The notes under the pieces were generated by a model. That model was not told the origin of the DNA and did not search any database. It worked only from the letters and a program-made list of their open reading frames with translations. A DNA stretch of 64,000 bases, taken from contig NC_133197.1 of the NCBI RefSeq assembly GCF_049306965.1, positions 8,692,501 to 8,756,500 on the forward strand, given 5' to 3'. Position 1 is the first letter of the stretch; every line of letters starts with the position of its first letter. The position numbers were made by a program, and so were the translations under genes. Below are positions 22,401-46,879 of this stretch, piece by piece. The DNA comes from Danio rerio. Lineage: Eukaryota > Chordata > Actinopteri > Cypriniformes > Danionidae.

Positions 22401-24348
22401 TTGGGCATACGAGAATAACACATTTTTTTTTTTCTCCAAGGTGAAAACCTTACTCAGTGTTTGTGCTGCAAAACTCCTCTTAATTAAAACACATTTTACT
22501 GGACTGTCCTGCTTTTACTGATTCCAGAAGCCTTTTTTTATGAAATGAACTCTTTGAAGGACATTTTTGACAAAGTGAAACCAGAAAAGATTTTAGAATT
22601 TTTAGCATGTATTAACACAAAAAAATCTTATTTAATTTATGTTTTATTTTGTTTGTTGGTTTTTAAATTGTAAATTTATTGTGAAAGAGTCCTGCCATGA
22701 AGATAGCCTTGGTTGCTGACATGGCACTAAATAAAAAATACATTACATTACAAAAATCTGTGTGAAGTGTCACAGAGACCACACTGACCGCTGCTTCAGT
22801 AAATTCATACTTGTTCATAATTCATAATTGCTTGGTGATTTCCAAAAGTCTCATTCATTTCATTCATTCATTTTCTTGTCAGCTTAGTCCCTTTATTAAT
22901 CCAGGGTCGCCACAGCGGAATGAACCGCCAAGTTATTCAGCACGTTTTTACGGAGCGGGTGCCCTTCCAGCTGCAACCCATCTCTGGGAAACATCCACAC
23001 ACACTCATTCACACACACACTCATACACTATGGACTATTTAGCCAACCATTTCACCTGTACCGCATGTCTTTGGACTGTGGGGGAAACCGGAGCACCCGG
23101 AGGAAACCCACGCAAACGCAGGGAGAACATGCAAACTCCACACAGAAACAGCAACTGAGCCGAGGCTCAAACCAGCGACCTTCTTGCTTTGAGGCGACAG
23201 CATTACCTACTGCGCCACTACGTTGCCTTCCAAAAGTCTCATATATTTTATTAAACTATTAGAATTATAATAATTTATCAGTTGTTATATTTTATTTGCG
23301 AGACCTGGGGTTATTATGCTCGATTAAGATTGATTTTGCGGTAAAATATTAAACCTTGACACCTTTACGACACTCACATACATTAAAAAATAAGGCAACG
23401 ACCAAAAAATTAGTATAATCTCCAAGTGGCTCAAAGTCTCCAATACTAAACCAAGAACAGTTTTGTGCTATAAACATTGTGCTCACCATTCTCATTAAGT
23501 GAAGTTAATATTAAATTAAACAAATTAATAATGATTATAAGAAAAGAGATGGTTGTAAGACTGTTGCACTCTTTTTGTGTTGACAATATGCTTATGTTTA
23601 TATTGTTCCAATTGGTGTGTGTATGTGTGTGCTCCATTGTGTGCAATATTTGTATGCTGTTAACCACCTCCGAGCATGGTGAGGGTCCAAGTCACTGGAG
23701 TTGTTATTTTAGGGGTCGCGGGCTGAAACGTTTGAGTACCCCTGCTTTAAAGCATCAACACTGTCATCTGTATTCTCTCATGTTTTCCAGCTCCTCTGCC
23801 AATTCCCGTCATCAACACCACAGATTCTCCACAATGTCCTTCGTCTGCATCACTCCAGCAGTGTTCACTAGTGTGTTCAGTGGTGAACGTGAGTGCTGTG
23901 AGTCTCTCCTGGTACAAAGGAAACAGTGTATTGTCCAGCATCAGCGCGTCTGATCTCAGCATCAGTCTCTCTCTACCTCTGGAGGTGGAATATCAGGATA
24001 AAAACACCTACAGCTGTGTGGTCAACAACACTATAATGAACCTTACTCGACGTCTGGACATGGACACACTCTGTCAGTCATGTTCAGGTACTGCTTATAT
24101 TAGAAATCTGGCAAATTTGTCTGTCAACTTTAATTATTAAGAGGTGGTTTTGTCTTTCCTCAGGCCGCGTTCACTGTTGTGGCTTTACTGAAACCGTGAT
24201 CCGATTGGTTGCCTCTGCTGTGGTGGGCGTGGCTGTTATTGCTGTGCTGGTTTATGATGTCAGATCCAGCAGATCTTACCAGAAGAGGAGACTGCAGACG
24301 GCATCAGGGCAAGCAGATGATTATGATGATGTCGCAACAGCTCACTAG
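19307..24348 (+). CDS. Gene 2: CD2/SLAM-like receptor, V-C2-C2-membrane
   Basis: A five-exon model: 19307 or 19358 to 19406, 19758-20072, 20147-20458, 23791-24087, 24164-24348. All junctions are GT-AG and phase 1. The frame closes at 402 aa from the first ATG or 385 aa from the second. The second start gives a compact signal peptide ([17 protein letters not shown]). Order: signal, V-like domain without Ig cysteines (105 codons), two C2 domains (104 and 99 codons) with a four-cysteine pattern like CD2-family domain 2, one membrane segment, and a tail of about 28 residues with a single tyrosine motif DYDDV. The C2 exons share [20 protein letters not shown] and [14 protein letters not shown]. 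Sequons include NVS, NIS, NQT, NNT and NLT. This is the only gene here that keeps C2 domains. The DYDDV tyrosine could bind an SH2 domain but does not fit the ITSM. Expected to be a type I surface adhesion receptor; the exact orthologue is not known. Confidence 0.87.
19758..20072 (+). CDS. Gene 2 exon 2: V-like domain
   Basis: 105 codons, phase 1-1. Starts [20 protein letters not shown], with [10 protein letters not shown] as strand [21 protein letters not shown] as strands E-F, and the end TVSVYG. It belongs with the first V exons of genes 3 and 4 (GVLG, GVFG start). Confidence 0.9.
20147..20458 (+). CDS. Gene 2 exon 3: first C2 domain
   Basis: 104 codons, phase 1-1. Starts [13 protein letters not shown] and has [23 protein letters not shown] and NTYSCVINN, ending in ILCQPCPG. 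Cysteines in strand B, before strand B, in strand F and at the C-terminus fit the two-disulfide arrangement of CD2-family domain 2. Confidence 0.9.
20874..21441. mobile_element. hAT-like non-autonomous element (CAGTGGTTCTCAAC ends)
   Basis: Left end CAGTGGTTCTCAACTAG, right end 'ccaattgagaaacattag', imperfect inverted repeats of a common hAT type. Flanks AAATAAAT and AATAAATT are near-matching. No transposase. Confidence 0.6.
21590..22755 (+). mobile_element. RNase H-bearing LINE (I-like), 5'-truncated, in gene 2 intron 3
   Basis: An open frame at 21713-22444 carries an RNase H domain: [36 protein letters not shown] and [20 protein letters not shown] hold the catalytic Asp-Glu-Asp-(His)-Asp residues. 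After the frame ends, a knuckle CLCCKTP...H...C continues in another frame near 22460-22515. The tail ends 'aaaaaatacattacattac'. Text before 21713 is reverse-transcriptase C-terminal remains with stops ([15 protein letters not shown]). The longest clean LINE frame in the window; a related fragment is at 40435. Confidence 0.8.
22854..23226 (-). mobile_element. DANA SINE, antisense, near full length
   Basis: Runs from 'cattcattttcttgtcagc' through 'gggtcgccacagcggaatga' and 'gtctttggactgtggggga' to 'ccttcttgctttgaggcg', the complement of the tRNA-like head. It sits beside the LINE in the same intron. Confidence 0.9.
23640..23755. mobile_element. End of a hAT-like element just before the second C2 exon
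   Basis: The text 'ggggtcgcgggctgaaacg' and 'tttgagtacccctgctttaaa' is the typical right end of a hAT family (reverse complement CAGGGGTACTCAAACG). The left end was not found. Confidence 0.45.
23791..24087 (+). CDS. Gene 2 exon 4: second C2 domain
   Basis: 99 codons, phase 1-1, acceptor 'catgttttccag'. It shares long identical nucleotide stretches with exon 3, for example across [20 protein letters not shown] and [11 protein letters not shown]. The copy is shorter in the N-terminal loop. Ends TLCQSCSG. Confidence 0.9.
24164..24348 (+). CDS. Gene 2 exon 5: membrane segment and tail
   Basis: Frame [16 protein letters not shown], then [17 protein letters not shown], then a basic tail ([10 protein letters not shown]) and [10 protein letters not shown] before TAG. 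Related to gene 1 exon 6 up to VYDVR, with different tails. Confidence 0.88.
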
Positions 24349-24837
24349 GTGGCGATGATGTCGCCTTTGTCTGTTATGGCTGTCGGAAATATTCCAGGTT
24401 AAATGCATTCACAGGAATGATCTAATGGACGCTTGGGTTTTAACCCTTCGCTGACTGATCGTAGTGCCATCTGGTGGTTATTTGTGGCACTTATTGTTTT
24501 ATTTGACAAATAGGCTGCGTGTATGTTGCTGTGTTTATTTTTTTGCTGCACTTTTTGATGTAATTATACATTTTTTTATGCCTTAATAAGTTTATTTTAA
24601 TATGTTGTTTGATTATTTGCTGTTAATTTACATATTATGTATAATACTTGAATGGACTGTTATGAAATTGATGGCTTGTTTGTTACATTCATGCCATTTT
24701 TTTAGTATTTTAGGTTTCAACAAAGAATTAATTGTAATATCGAGCAAAGTTATTAAAGACAGAACATTTTCACGGATATTAACCTGTCGGTCTTGCTCAG
24801 GATGCATTTCAAATTAGTTTTGCTGTATTTGTTTAAT

Positions 24838-24843
24838 AATAAA
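24838..24843 (+). terminator. Candidate polyadenylation signal of gene 2
   Basis: AATAAA about 490 bp after the stop, within AT-rich 3' UTR-like sequence. Confidence 0.45.
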
Positions 24844-24910
24844 TCACCAGTTTTTCCTTATTAACTATTTGCCAATAGCCTTACAGTTCATCTAATTTCA
24901 CCTTGTTGCA

Positions 24911-26616
24911 ACGTATTCATTCAATCAGGGGTCGCCACAGCGGAATGAACCGCCAGCAACTTAAATATTTATAATTATTTTATTATATTCATTAATTTTC
25001 TTTTCGGCTTAGTCCCTTTATTAACCTGGGGTTGAAATTCTAATACAAAAACTTGACACAAAAAAGTAGAATAAGTGCCAAGTATGATATCTATATGTTT
25101 TCACACACACAAAAAAACATACTTGTAACACTGAAACATTAAGTGATATCTGCTAAGACAGTCGAGTGGTTTACTAAACATTAAAGGGATATGTCTATTT
25201 AGTGTGAAATAAATATAGTAAACATTTAGTTAACATGTAAACAGTCTATAAACTTTCAATGAGGCCTGTTTGATTGGACTGTCAGAATTCTAAGTGGGGG
25301 AAAAAGTGTTAAACAAAATAAATATTATGCTATAATATGCAATTTAATACAATTTTCAACTTTTTTCCAATTTAGTTATAACCAAAAAGTGTTTAGGAAA
25401 GATTTTCTGACCATTATCTGATTATTAACGTGTGTAAGGCACTCACAACAGTATTTCTGAACCAAAAACATTTTAAAATCAACCAAATACTAAAATAATT
25501 ATAGCTGGCATTCGTTTTCTTTTCGGCTTAGTCCCTTTATTAATCATGGGTCGCCATAGTGGAATGAACCGCCAACTTATCCAGCATGTGTTTTATGCAG
25601 TGGATGCCCTTCCAGCGCAAACCATCACTAGGAAACACCCATACACTTTTGCATTCACACATTTACATTATGGATAATTTGAGCTTACCCAATTCACCTG
25701 TACCACATGTCTTTGGACTTGTGGGGAAAACTGGAACACCCGGATGAAACCCAGACAAACATGGGGAGTTTATTACATAAATATTATTAATATATTTCAT
25801 ATTTATTAAATTATTATTTTATTACAAGGTTATTTAATACATTAATTTAGATTCAATTTTAGATGTACTGTATATGTAAAGATGGTGTCATTAAACTTTC
25901 TATTACAAAACAAAGGCTATTATTGTAAAACAACAAGACAACAAGTTAACTGTCAGCTTTTTTCTTTTTATTTTCTATTAGGATCGCAACATAGCAGTAC
26001 ATTAAATACAATAAAATAGAGGTACAAAGGTACAAATTACAATATAAAAGTGTATAAACAATCAGTTTCCATGTACAAATACTCTGTTTCACTTCATTCA
26101 TTCATTTTACTTTGGCTTAGTCTCTTTATTCATCAGGGGTCGCCACAGCGGAATGAACCGACAGTTTATCCAGCATATGTTTTACACATTGGATGCCCTT
26201 CCAGCTGCAACCCAGTACTGTAAAACACCCACACACACTCATTCTCACATACACACTCATACACTACGGCCAATTTCAGTCATTCATTTGTTCTCTTTTT
26301 GGCTTAGTCCCTTTATTAATTAGGGGTTGCCACAGCAAAATGAACCACAACTTATCCAGAGTATGTTTTACACACCGGCTGCAACCCAGTACTGGGAAAC
26401 ACCCATACACACTCATTCTCACACACACACACACACTAGGGCCATTTTAGTTTATTCCATTCACCAATAGTGCATGTCTTTGGACTGTAGGAGAAAGCGG
26501 AGCACCCGGAGGAAACCCACACCAACATGAGGAGAACATGCCAACTGGCCCAGCTGGGACTTGAACCAGCGATCTTTCTGCTGTGAGGTGATAGAGCTAA
26601 CCACTAAGCCACTTCA
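24911..26616 (-). mobile_element. Cluster of DANA SINE copies and fragments, all antisense
   Basis: Pieces at about 24911-24958, 24989-25034, 25509-25769, 26090-26277 and 26278-26616. Each has the tail-proximal text 'cggcttagtccctttatta' or 'ggtcgccacagcggaatga'. Only the last reaches the tRNA-like head (near 26575-26612). The pair at 26090 and 26278 is directly adjacent, head to tail. The different lengths suggest separate insertions followed by decay, or a local duplication. Confidence 0.8.
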
Positions 26617-26675
26617 TTGAATACATATTTTAAATCCTCTGGAATGTTTTTATATTAATCAACTATGATTTAAAT

Positions 26676-27226
26676 CAGGGGTGTCCAAACTTTTTCTTAT
26701 GAAGGGCCAAAACCCAAAGTTGATCGATGGCTGTTGGTCGGAGGTAAATATACCACACTGTTTCACATTAAAGTTTTCCTAAATAATTTCCTAATATAAA
26801 AAAGCTACAAATCATTGCATTGCTTTAAATAATATTAACTAATGCAGTATATTTAGATTTTTTTTATGATTAACTTATTACATTAAAAACATAATCCTAT
26901 TAATAACATAATGGAATTTAATGCTAAATACACTAAGCTGCACCTGCCTTTGACTTGATTTGCTTGCCGATGTCCTGTACATTGCCTTCTATCTATCAAA
27001 TGACAGTATTTACATTTTTAAAAATTAGATTCATTTAAAAAACAAAAAGAAACTACAAAGCAAACAAACAAAAGGTTATATTTAATTTGAAAAGACAATC
27101 TCTGTCAAAAGATTTTCGCCCCAACCCCCTCTCCATCATACTCTTTTTCTCGAATGGTATGATGGGTCAAATCAAAAGTTAACATGGGCCAACTTTGGCT
27201 GGCGAGCCCTAGTTTAGACATCTTTG
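26676..27226. mobile_element. hAT-like non-autonomous transposon (CAGGGGTGTCCAAAC ends)
   Basis: Left end CAGGGGTGTCCAAACTTTTT, right end 'ctagtttagacatctttg' (an imperfect reverse complement). Flanks ATTTAAAT (26668-26675) and ATGTAAAT (27227-27234) match at 7 of 8. This end sequence is typical of hAT-type elements widespread in vertebrates. Confidence 0.75.
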
Positions 27227-27348
27227 ATGTAAATCAAGCATGTTAATAAACTCTGATTCAAAGTCATAGTACATAATGCACTGTTTTAAACAGGAATAAA
27301 CACACATCATAAAAGAGCGATTACATGTTCTATCTGAGTTAAATAGTT

Positions 27349-27861
27349 GAAGTCAGAATTATTAGCCCCCCATTGACTTTTTTCTCTTTTTTTAATATTT
27401 CCAAAATTATGTTTATGTGTAATAATATTTTTCTTTAGTAAAAAGTCTTATTTGTTTTATTTTCGCTGAAATAAAAGCAGTTTTTAATTGTTTAAAAGCC
27501 ATTTTAAGGTCAAAATTATTAACCCCTTTAAGCTATATTTTTTATAGATAGTCTACAGAACAAACCATCATTATACAATAACTTGCTTAATTATCCAAAC
27601 CTAACCTAATTAACCTATTAAACCTTTAAATGGCACTTTAAGCTGTATTGAAGTGTCTTGAAAAATATATAGTAAAACATTATTTACTGTCATCATAGCA
27701 AAGATAAAATAAATCAGTTATTAGAAATGAGTTATTAAAACTATTATGTTTAAAAATGTGTTGAAAAAACATTTTCTCTTCATTAAACAGATATTTGCGA
27801 GAAAAAAAAAACAGGAGGGCTATTAATTCAGGGGGGCACATAATTCTGACTTCAACTGTAT
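27349..27861. mobile_element. Zebrafish TIR element (GTTGAAGTCAGAATTATTAG ends), copy 1
   Basis: The left end AGTTGAAGTCAGAATTATTA and the right end 'ataattctgacttcaactgt' are reverse complements. Internal landmarks 'tttatttta' and 'taaacagatatttg' are shared with copies at 38171 and 49131. Non-coding. Confidence 0.8.
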
Positions 27862-27956
27862 ATATTAAAACGAATCTGTTGATATTTTATAGTGTTATGG
27901 ATCAATCTAACACATTCAGGTACTGTAATTCAGTCTTTCTCCATTCCAGAGCTCCC

Positions 27957-28028
27957 GTCTCCATCATCTGAAATCAACCGCTGCTGGATCCCGGACCATC
28001 ATGACTGCAGGAATAATAAAAAAATAAA
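27957..28028 (+). pseudogene. Possible orphan exon between genes 2 and 3
   Basis: After 'tctccattccag' a phase-1 frame reads ELPSPSSEINRCWIPDHHDC and then Lys/Asn-rich residues to a stop. The ELPSPSS start followed by CW is reminiscent of a stalk or membrane-proximal exon, but no membrane segment follows. It could be an exon remnant or chance. Confidence 0.22.
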
Positions 28029-28039
28029 AGTGGTTAGAG

Positions 28040-29300
28040 TTATCCTACAGTGGACAAATTTATGGATTTAATGGTAGTTAAAATTAGTACATACACTCAA
28101 AACAATTGCATGCTGCTTGTTCAAACTACTTATTTACAATGAGCCAAATCAACACAATTATTGAGGGTTTTTGTGGGATAACTTTATTGTATTATGTTCA
28201 ACCAACTTAAATTTGTAAAAACAATTAGGTTAACTTAAACAATTGCTGAGACAACATGAAGGAATTGTGGGAAATCTTGCATTTTTTTACAGCGTATAAT
28301 GTGGTAACGAGTGAATTTCAAAATCTGGTGGCAAAAATGTTCAACTTTTTTTGCATTTTTGTTTTTCATGTGACATTGGGTCAACCAGGCAATATTACAT
28401 AATATTTTATTCATAAACATAAATTGAATAATCCATCGCACAGCAATGCATATGACATGAAAGCCATTATTCATTATGGAGCAATCCAACCATGTCTATT
28501 TTTTTTTAGATCAGGCTTAAATTTACCAATATGAATTGTATAACACGTTTAACACATCACGCCAGCTTTAAAGAAGAAAATATAAAGCTGAATATCACTT
28601 ATTTAATAATTTCCTGATATAATCAACTGAAAAAAAAACATCTAAATGGAAACAACAAAGGGCCTAAGACTAACCCCTGTGGCACACCACACTTTCCTGT
28701 TTTATGTTCAGCATCTGTTCATTTACGAAACCAGCAGGGTGGTTATCTGACAAAGAATCTCTTAGACAGACAGCCATCTTATCCACAAATATCAATGTGA
28801 ATCTTAAATATACTCAAATTAGCTTTAAAGACAGTTGTAAACAAGTCCAACCCAAGTGCTAAAATTACTAATTTGTTAAAAAAATTGGCCCAACTAGATT
28901 AGTAACATTTAGACAGATTGATTTATTTTTTATGACAAACATTTCTTACAATATTTTACAACTAAAGTCAAGATTTTCTCTCGTTATTATTTTACGGTCG
29001 ATTAAGAAAGACTCCCACTGTTTTCCCGACAAAAGCAGGTGTAGGAGTATTTCGGTGGGGGCGGGTTGTTTGCGCATGTATGGTTTTCGTACGGTAGGTG
29101 GCGATATGAGACTGTCCCGCGTCACGTTACCTGGCAGAGGGAAGATTCAGCCATTTCGAGCGCTGTCTTTTATTTGTAACACTACTGGACGTAAACCATT
29201 TCCACGTCTTAAGAAGCTGGGAGAACATCGCACGCAAACCTACGCGAATTCACAAGTTTCTAAGCCATTATTTAAGCGTTTTTTGTAATTGTCGCTATCA
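28040..29300. other. Intergenic sequence upstream of gene 3
   Basis: Mostly AT-rich. From about 28990 to 29300 the base composition rises and CpGs appear ('ttacggtcgatt', 'gtcccgcgtcacgttacc'), consistent with a promoter region. An open frame at 28932-29288 has no family resemblance and is not called. Confidence 0.4.
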
Positions 29301-29413
29301 ATCTGGTAGGGTGCGGTTGAGAAACCAGAACACGGCGGATTTATATGGAAATTTAAAGCTACGGCCTTCATCTTTTTAAAGCTTCACTTAAATTACTCAA
29401 CTCAACAATCAAC

Positions 29414-42960
<13,547 letters not shown>

Positions 42961-43089
42961 AAATAACAGAGTAAGTAAGCATCTTATATTGACTTCATTT
43001 ACTGCATTGCATTTCTCTATGCTAAGGCAGAATACAAATGTTCATATTATTTAAAGGGCTGTATTTGTTTGATAAACACACCGTATATA

Positions 43090-44585
43090 CAGGGCTTCAC
43101 ATTAACTCCCGCCAAATGCGGGTAGATTTCAGCTGTAGCACCTCACTAGCCACTTTGGCTGGTTGAAAATTATTTTTAAATTGCCAGTTCTGGCTCATCA
43201 CTAAAGATTAGAACTGTAGTTTAGGACAAGTAAATGCATGCAGATGTGATCAGCAGGACTGATAACTGTTCGTGCGAGCAAAGAAAGCAGGTAAATGCTG
43301 ATTGAGAGGATGTTCAGGCGATTGGTGAAACACAGGTCCTCACTCACTGACTAGGGCATTACTGTCACGCACACAGCAAGTGCTTAAAAGCTCCCACGTC
43401 TTTGCACGAAGCAACTGTGCCTGCAAACACATCTGGTGGGATTGCTTCTCTTTAAAATAGTCTGGAAAAAGGCTGTGCTCATGCAGCCACGGTCCTGCTG
43501 CTTTCCACAGCTCCAGACTTTTTGTAAGCAGCCGTGTTTGCCGCTTTCACTCGAACCATTCTTTGAACAGATTATTAATGGGCCTAATGTTAACCATGGC
43601 GCGCGATCATTCTTTCATTATCGCACACAGTATTTTTCGCCGGCTTTCTATTGCTTATAGTTAGTTTTGTTTATATGTTTGAATTAGCATCCTTTACATT
43701 AACAATGCTTTACTAGGATATTAACTCTCTATTAATGTATAGTCGAGCCCATCATTGAGTATTTACTTGTGTAAATTTATATTTATTCAGTTTTTAAATT
43801 AATTTCACTAATATTATTGTAATATAATAATTGTTATATTCAAATGTTCGTATTATTTATTTATAATACAGTTTGTAAAGTCATATTTTCTGTCTTTTAG
43901 TAGATATATTATGTTGAGAGACTAGCTTTGTTCACCAAATAAGTGGATCTAATTGGATTTACATTGTAAACGTTAAGTAAAAGTTAAAAAGGTATTATTT
44001 TTGATTTCATATATTAATTTATTAGTTTGATACCCCTAAAATCATTCCGCGTAAACCTGCAGATTTTTGACAATTTTCTACAGAAATAGCAAACAATGTC
44101 TATTGCATTTTAGATGCGTGACAATATTTTTTTTTTATGTATTAATGGTTTTTTAGGAAAATTTTGTTGAATAAAAAGTGCATGTATACAGCTATATTTA
44201 GCTTGTTTCGACACATGCTAATTTAAGGAAATATATACTTTGATGTGGCTAGATAATTTTTATTAAATCCTTAGTATTGAGCACTGAAAATTCACGTAAA
44301 ATAAAAACTAATTGCAACATGACACTTTGAAACCATAACCTATTTGTTAATGTACATTGAGCAAGCTTATACACACACAGAAAGTGAAATGAACGATGAT
44401 GCAAGCATGTGGGCATTTCACAAAATCTGAATTAAGTTATTTTAGCTTGGCAAATGCACATTTATGCATGTAAAATATATTTTCCCAACTAGTGCTAGTG
44501 AAAATGGTTACTAAAGGGAAAATGTAGTAATGTTGAACTACTAGCCACAGTGACTGGTGATCAAAAAAGGTAATGTCAAGCCCTG
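43090..44585. mobile_element. hAT-like element (CAGGGCTTCACATTAAC ends)
   Basis: Left end CAGGGCTTCACATTAACTCC, right end 'ggtaatgtcaagccctg', inverted repeats of a known fish hAT type. No 8-bp duplication was found. About 1.5 kb, lying in the probable 3' UTR intron of gene 3. Confidence 0.65.
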
Positions 44586-44899
44586 AGTGGAATATTCTGA
44601 CTGATATGATGAATTTAAAATGCCAATTTTCTGACTGAATAAGTTTTACATGTATTCCTGTGATGCAAATCTAAATTTTTATCAGAAAACTTTCTAATAA
44701 ACTTCATTTGTTGCTCTAGAAATCATGATAAATGTAAGACTTTTATTTTTTGATTTTTGTTTAAAAAATGTACATTTCATTAAAAAGTAACTTTAATAAT
44801 AGCTTTAAAGCAGAACAACAAGATTCAGTATTGATAATAAAATATTGTATAAAAATTATAAATTTAATTTGTGTACTGTTACTGGCTTCTAAAAAGTCA

Positions 44900-44903
<4 letters not shown>

Positions 44904-44965
<62 letters not shown>
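44904..44965. repeat. (AT)n microsatellite
   Basis: About 60 bp of uninterrupted AT. Confidence 0.95.
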
Positions 44966-44969
<4 letters not shown>

Positions 44970-45147
44970 TTATTATTTTTTTAACGTATATATTGTCATT
45001 AAAATTCGTAATATTTTGTATTTTACATATTATTTTTTTGGTACTTTAATCATAAAATTACTGCCTTTTTTCTTCACACTGCTGAATCTGTTGAGCTTTT
45101 GTTAAATAGTAATTTATCATCTTTATTCTTATTGTGCTTGCTTTCAG

Positions 45148-46175
45148 ATGGAGATGAAGGACGTCCATTGAAATAACAACAATAGGTCAGAGCGTCTGTA
45201 ACACGGCTCTTGAAATAAGCAAGACCAAACTTTTTGGGCATAAATAGGGAAAACATTCTTACATAAATCTACATATGCACATTTGCTGGAATCATTTTGC
45301 TCTAAATGCTGATTTTATTCATTTTTTTTGTCGTTTTAAACCATAAGTCTCAAACTGGATTCCTGGAGGGCGGCAGCTCTGCACAGTTTTACTCCATTTT
45401 AAATCAAACACAGCTGATCCAACTAATCGAGTGTTCAAAAGAGTCCCGAACACCTAAAGTAGTTGGATCAGCTGTGTTTGATTAGGGTTGGAGCAAAGGA
45501 ATTGAGTTTGAGACCTGTATGGTACAGTTAGTATATAATACGAGAAATCAACCCTGTTATAAACGGATATGTAATCTTGCTGGCTGATGGGACTGCAGCT
45601 TTAACGCTTCTGGTAGATGTTTTTTAGATCATACGTTATATTGACTACATTTTTTTAAGCAATTGTTTTCTGTTGAGATTTATTTAATATCTTAGAGGGC
45701 CAAAGAAGGGACTGTGTAAAAGATTGATGTTTTTTTCTTGAATTTTCATATAAAAACTGTTTGCCTCGTTTTTACTGAATAATTACTTTAAGGTTTTAGA
45801 TTTTACTGTCATATATGTTTTGTTTACATGAAGACGGATTGAGATGAACGTTTGTTCGCTTGAAGGGTGATATGGTTGATGAATGTTTTCAGCTGGGATA
45901 CTTGAGCTGTTTTTGAAATCACTGGGATTCATCAGTTGTATGAATGCCAAATTTGTTGCACTTGCTGTAAAGCCATTGAATGGTGTCACTTTGAATATGC
46001 AGCCATGTTGTTTTACTTTTTGTTATTTCTCTGCTATGGGCTGTAATGGGAAATGATGACCTCTCGCCAGCCTGATTTCACCAAGTAGGACTTGTTCCTG
46101 GATTATCATCTATATTGATCCTGGAACAACATTCCGATCAGCCAATCAGAATAAAGGGATATGTTTACTGCTTAT
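45148..46175 (+). other. Probable 3' UTR exon of gene 3
   Basis: Acceptor 'gtgcttgctttcag' precedes 45148 and pairs with the donor near 42970. Downstream, AATAAA at 46150-46155 is a candidate polyadenylation signal. A MITE at 45341-45522 would lie inside the transcript. Confidence 0.4.
45341..45522. mobile_element. Foldback MITE (GTCTCAAACTGGATTCCTGG ends)
   Basis: 'aagtctcaaactggattcct' at the left pairs with 'ggaattgagtttgagacct' at the right. An inner arm 'tcaaacacagctgatccaac' pairs with 'gttggatcagctgtgtttga'. Same family as 14901-15027 but with a larger interior. Confidence 0.75.
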
Positions 46176-46879
46176 GTTAAGTTTAGGTTTAAGCACTTCT
46201 ATATGGTTGTTATCCAACTATTATTCCTCTCTGATTTGGGGAATAATTTACAGTTGTGATTGGGTTTAGGGGTTCGGAATAGATGTGGATGGTAATCTAG
46301 GATTGCATTGTACTTGGCAAAATCATGATGTGTGAGGACATCTTGATGCCTTTTTGTATTGTAAGAAATGTATGAAATTATAAAAAAGGATAAATACAGT
46401 GGTTATTTTCAAGATGACTTGGTGTATTATTATTGTTTGCGGTTGTACGTTTAAATTAGGATGTTAATCTAAATGCTGATTCTCAACATGGATCTACTTC
46501 GATAACATAGTCCTTTTTTATTAGTAGTAATTTGTTTTCTCTTCATTTAAAAGGTTTTGATGTTCACTTTTTTTCTGCATGCCTGGGTCAAGTTTCTTCA
46601 GTTTTTGAAGTGTTAACATGTATGCATTTAAAATGTTGCTGTCATTTCAAGAAAACAACTAAGTCTGTAAGAGTCAGGGGCATAGCAACTAGGGGGCACG
46701 GTGAGGATATGTCCCTCTCACTTCTAGAGGCGGACCATTTAGAAACGGGTGATTAATAATTATATGAACGCTAATTTTAGATCTCATTCAGCTGTCCCCC
46801 TTTCTCTTTTAAAATGTATTCAAAGTATTTGATATTTAGTTTTAACTTCCTTCACACACATATACTGTACATATTATGT

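Noticed and set aside
21713-22444. RNase H frame as a host gene or retroviral remnant
   Set aside because: The knuckle after RNase H, the 3' tail and the absence of LTRs, protease or integrase text place it in a non-LTR LINE.
22811-23262. Frames of 65-115 codons
   Set aside because: They are translations of the antisense DANA SINE. The same peptide text (SLDCGGN.STRRKPT) recurs at other DANA copies.
28932-29288. 118-codon frame upstream of gene 3
   Set aside because: No domain, no splice logic with gene 3, and it overlaps the probable promoter region.
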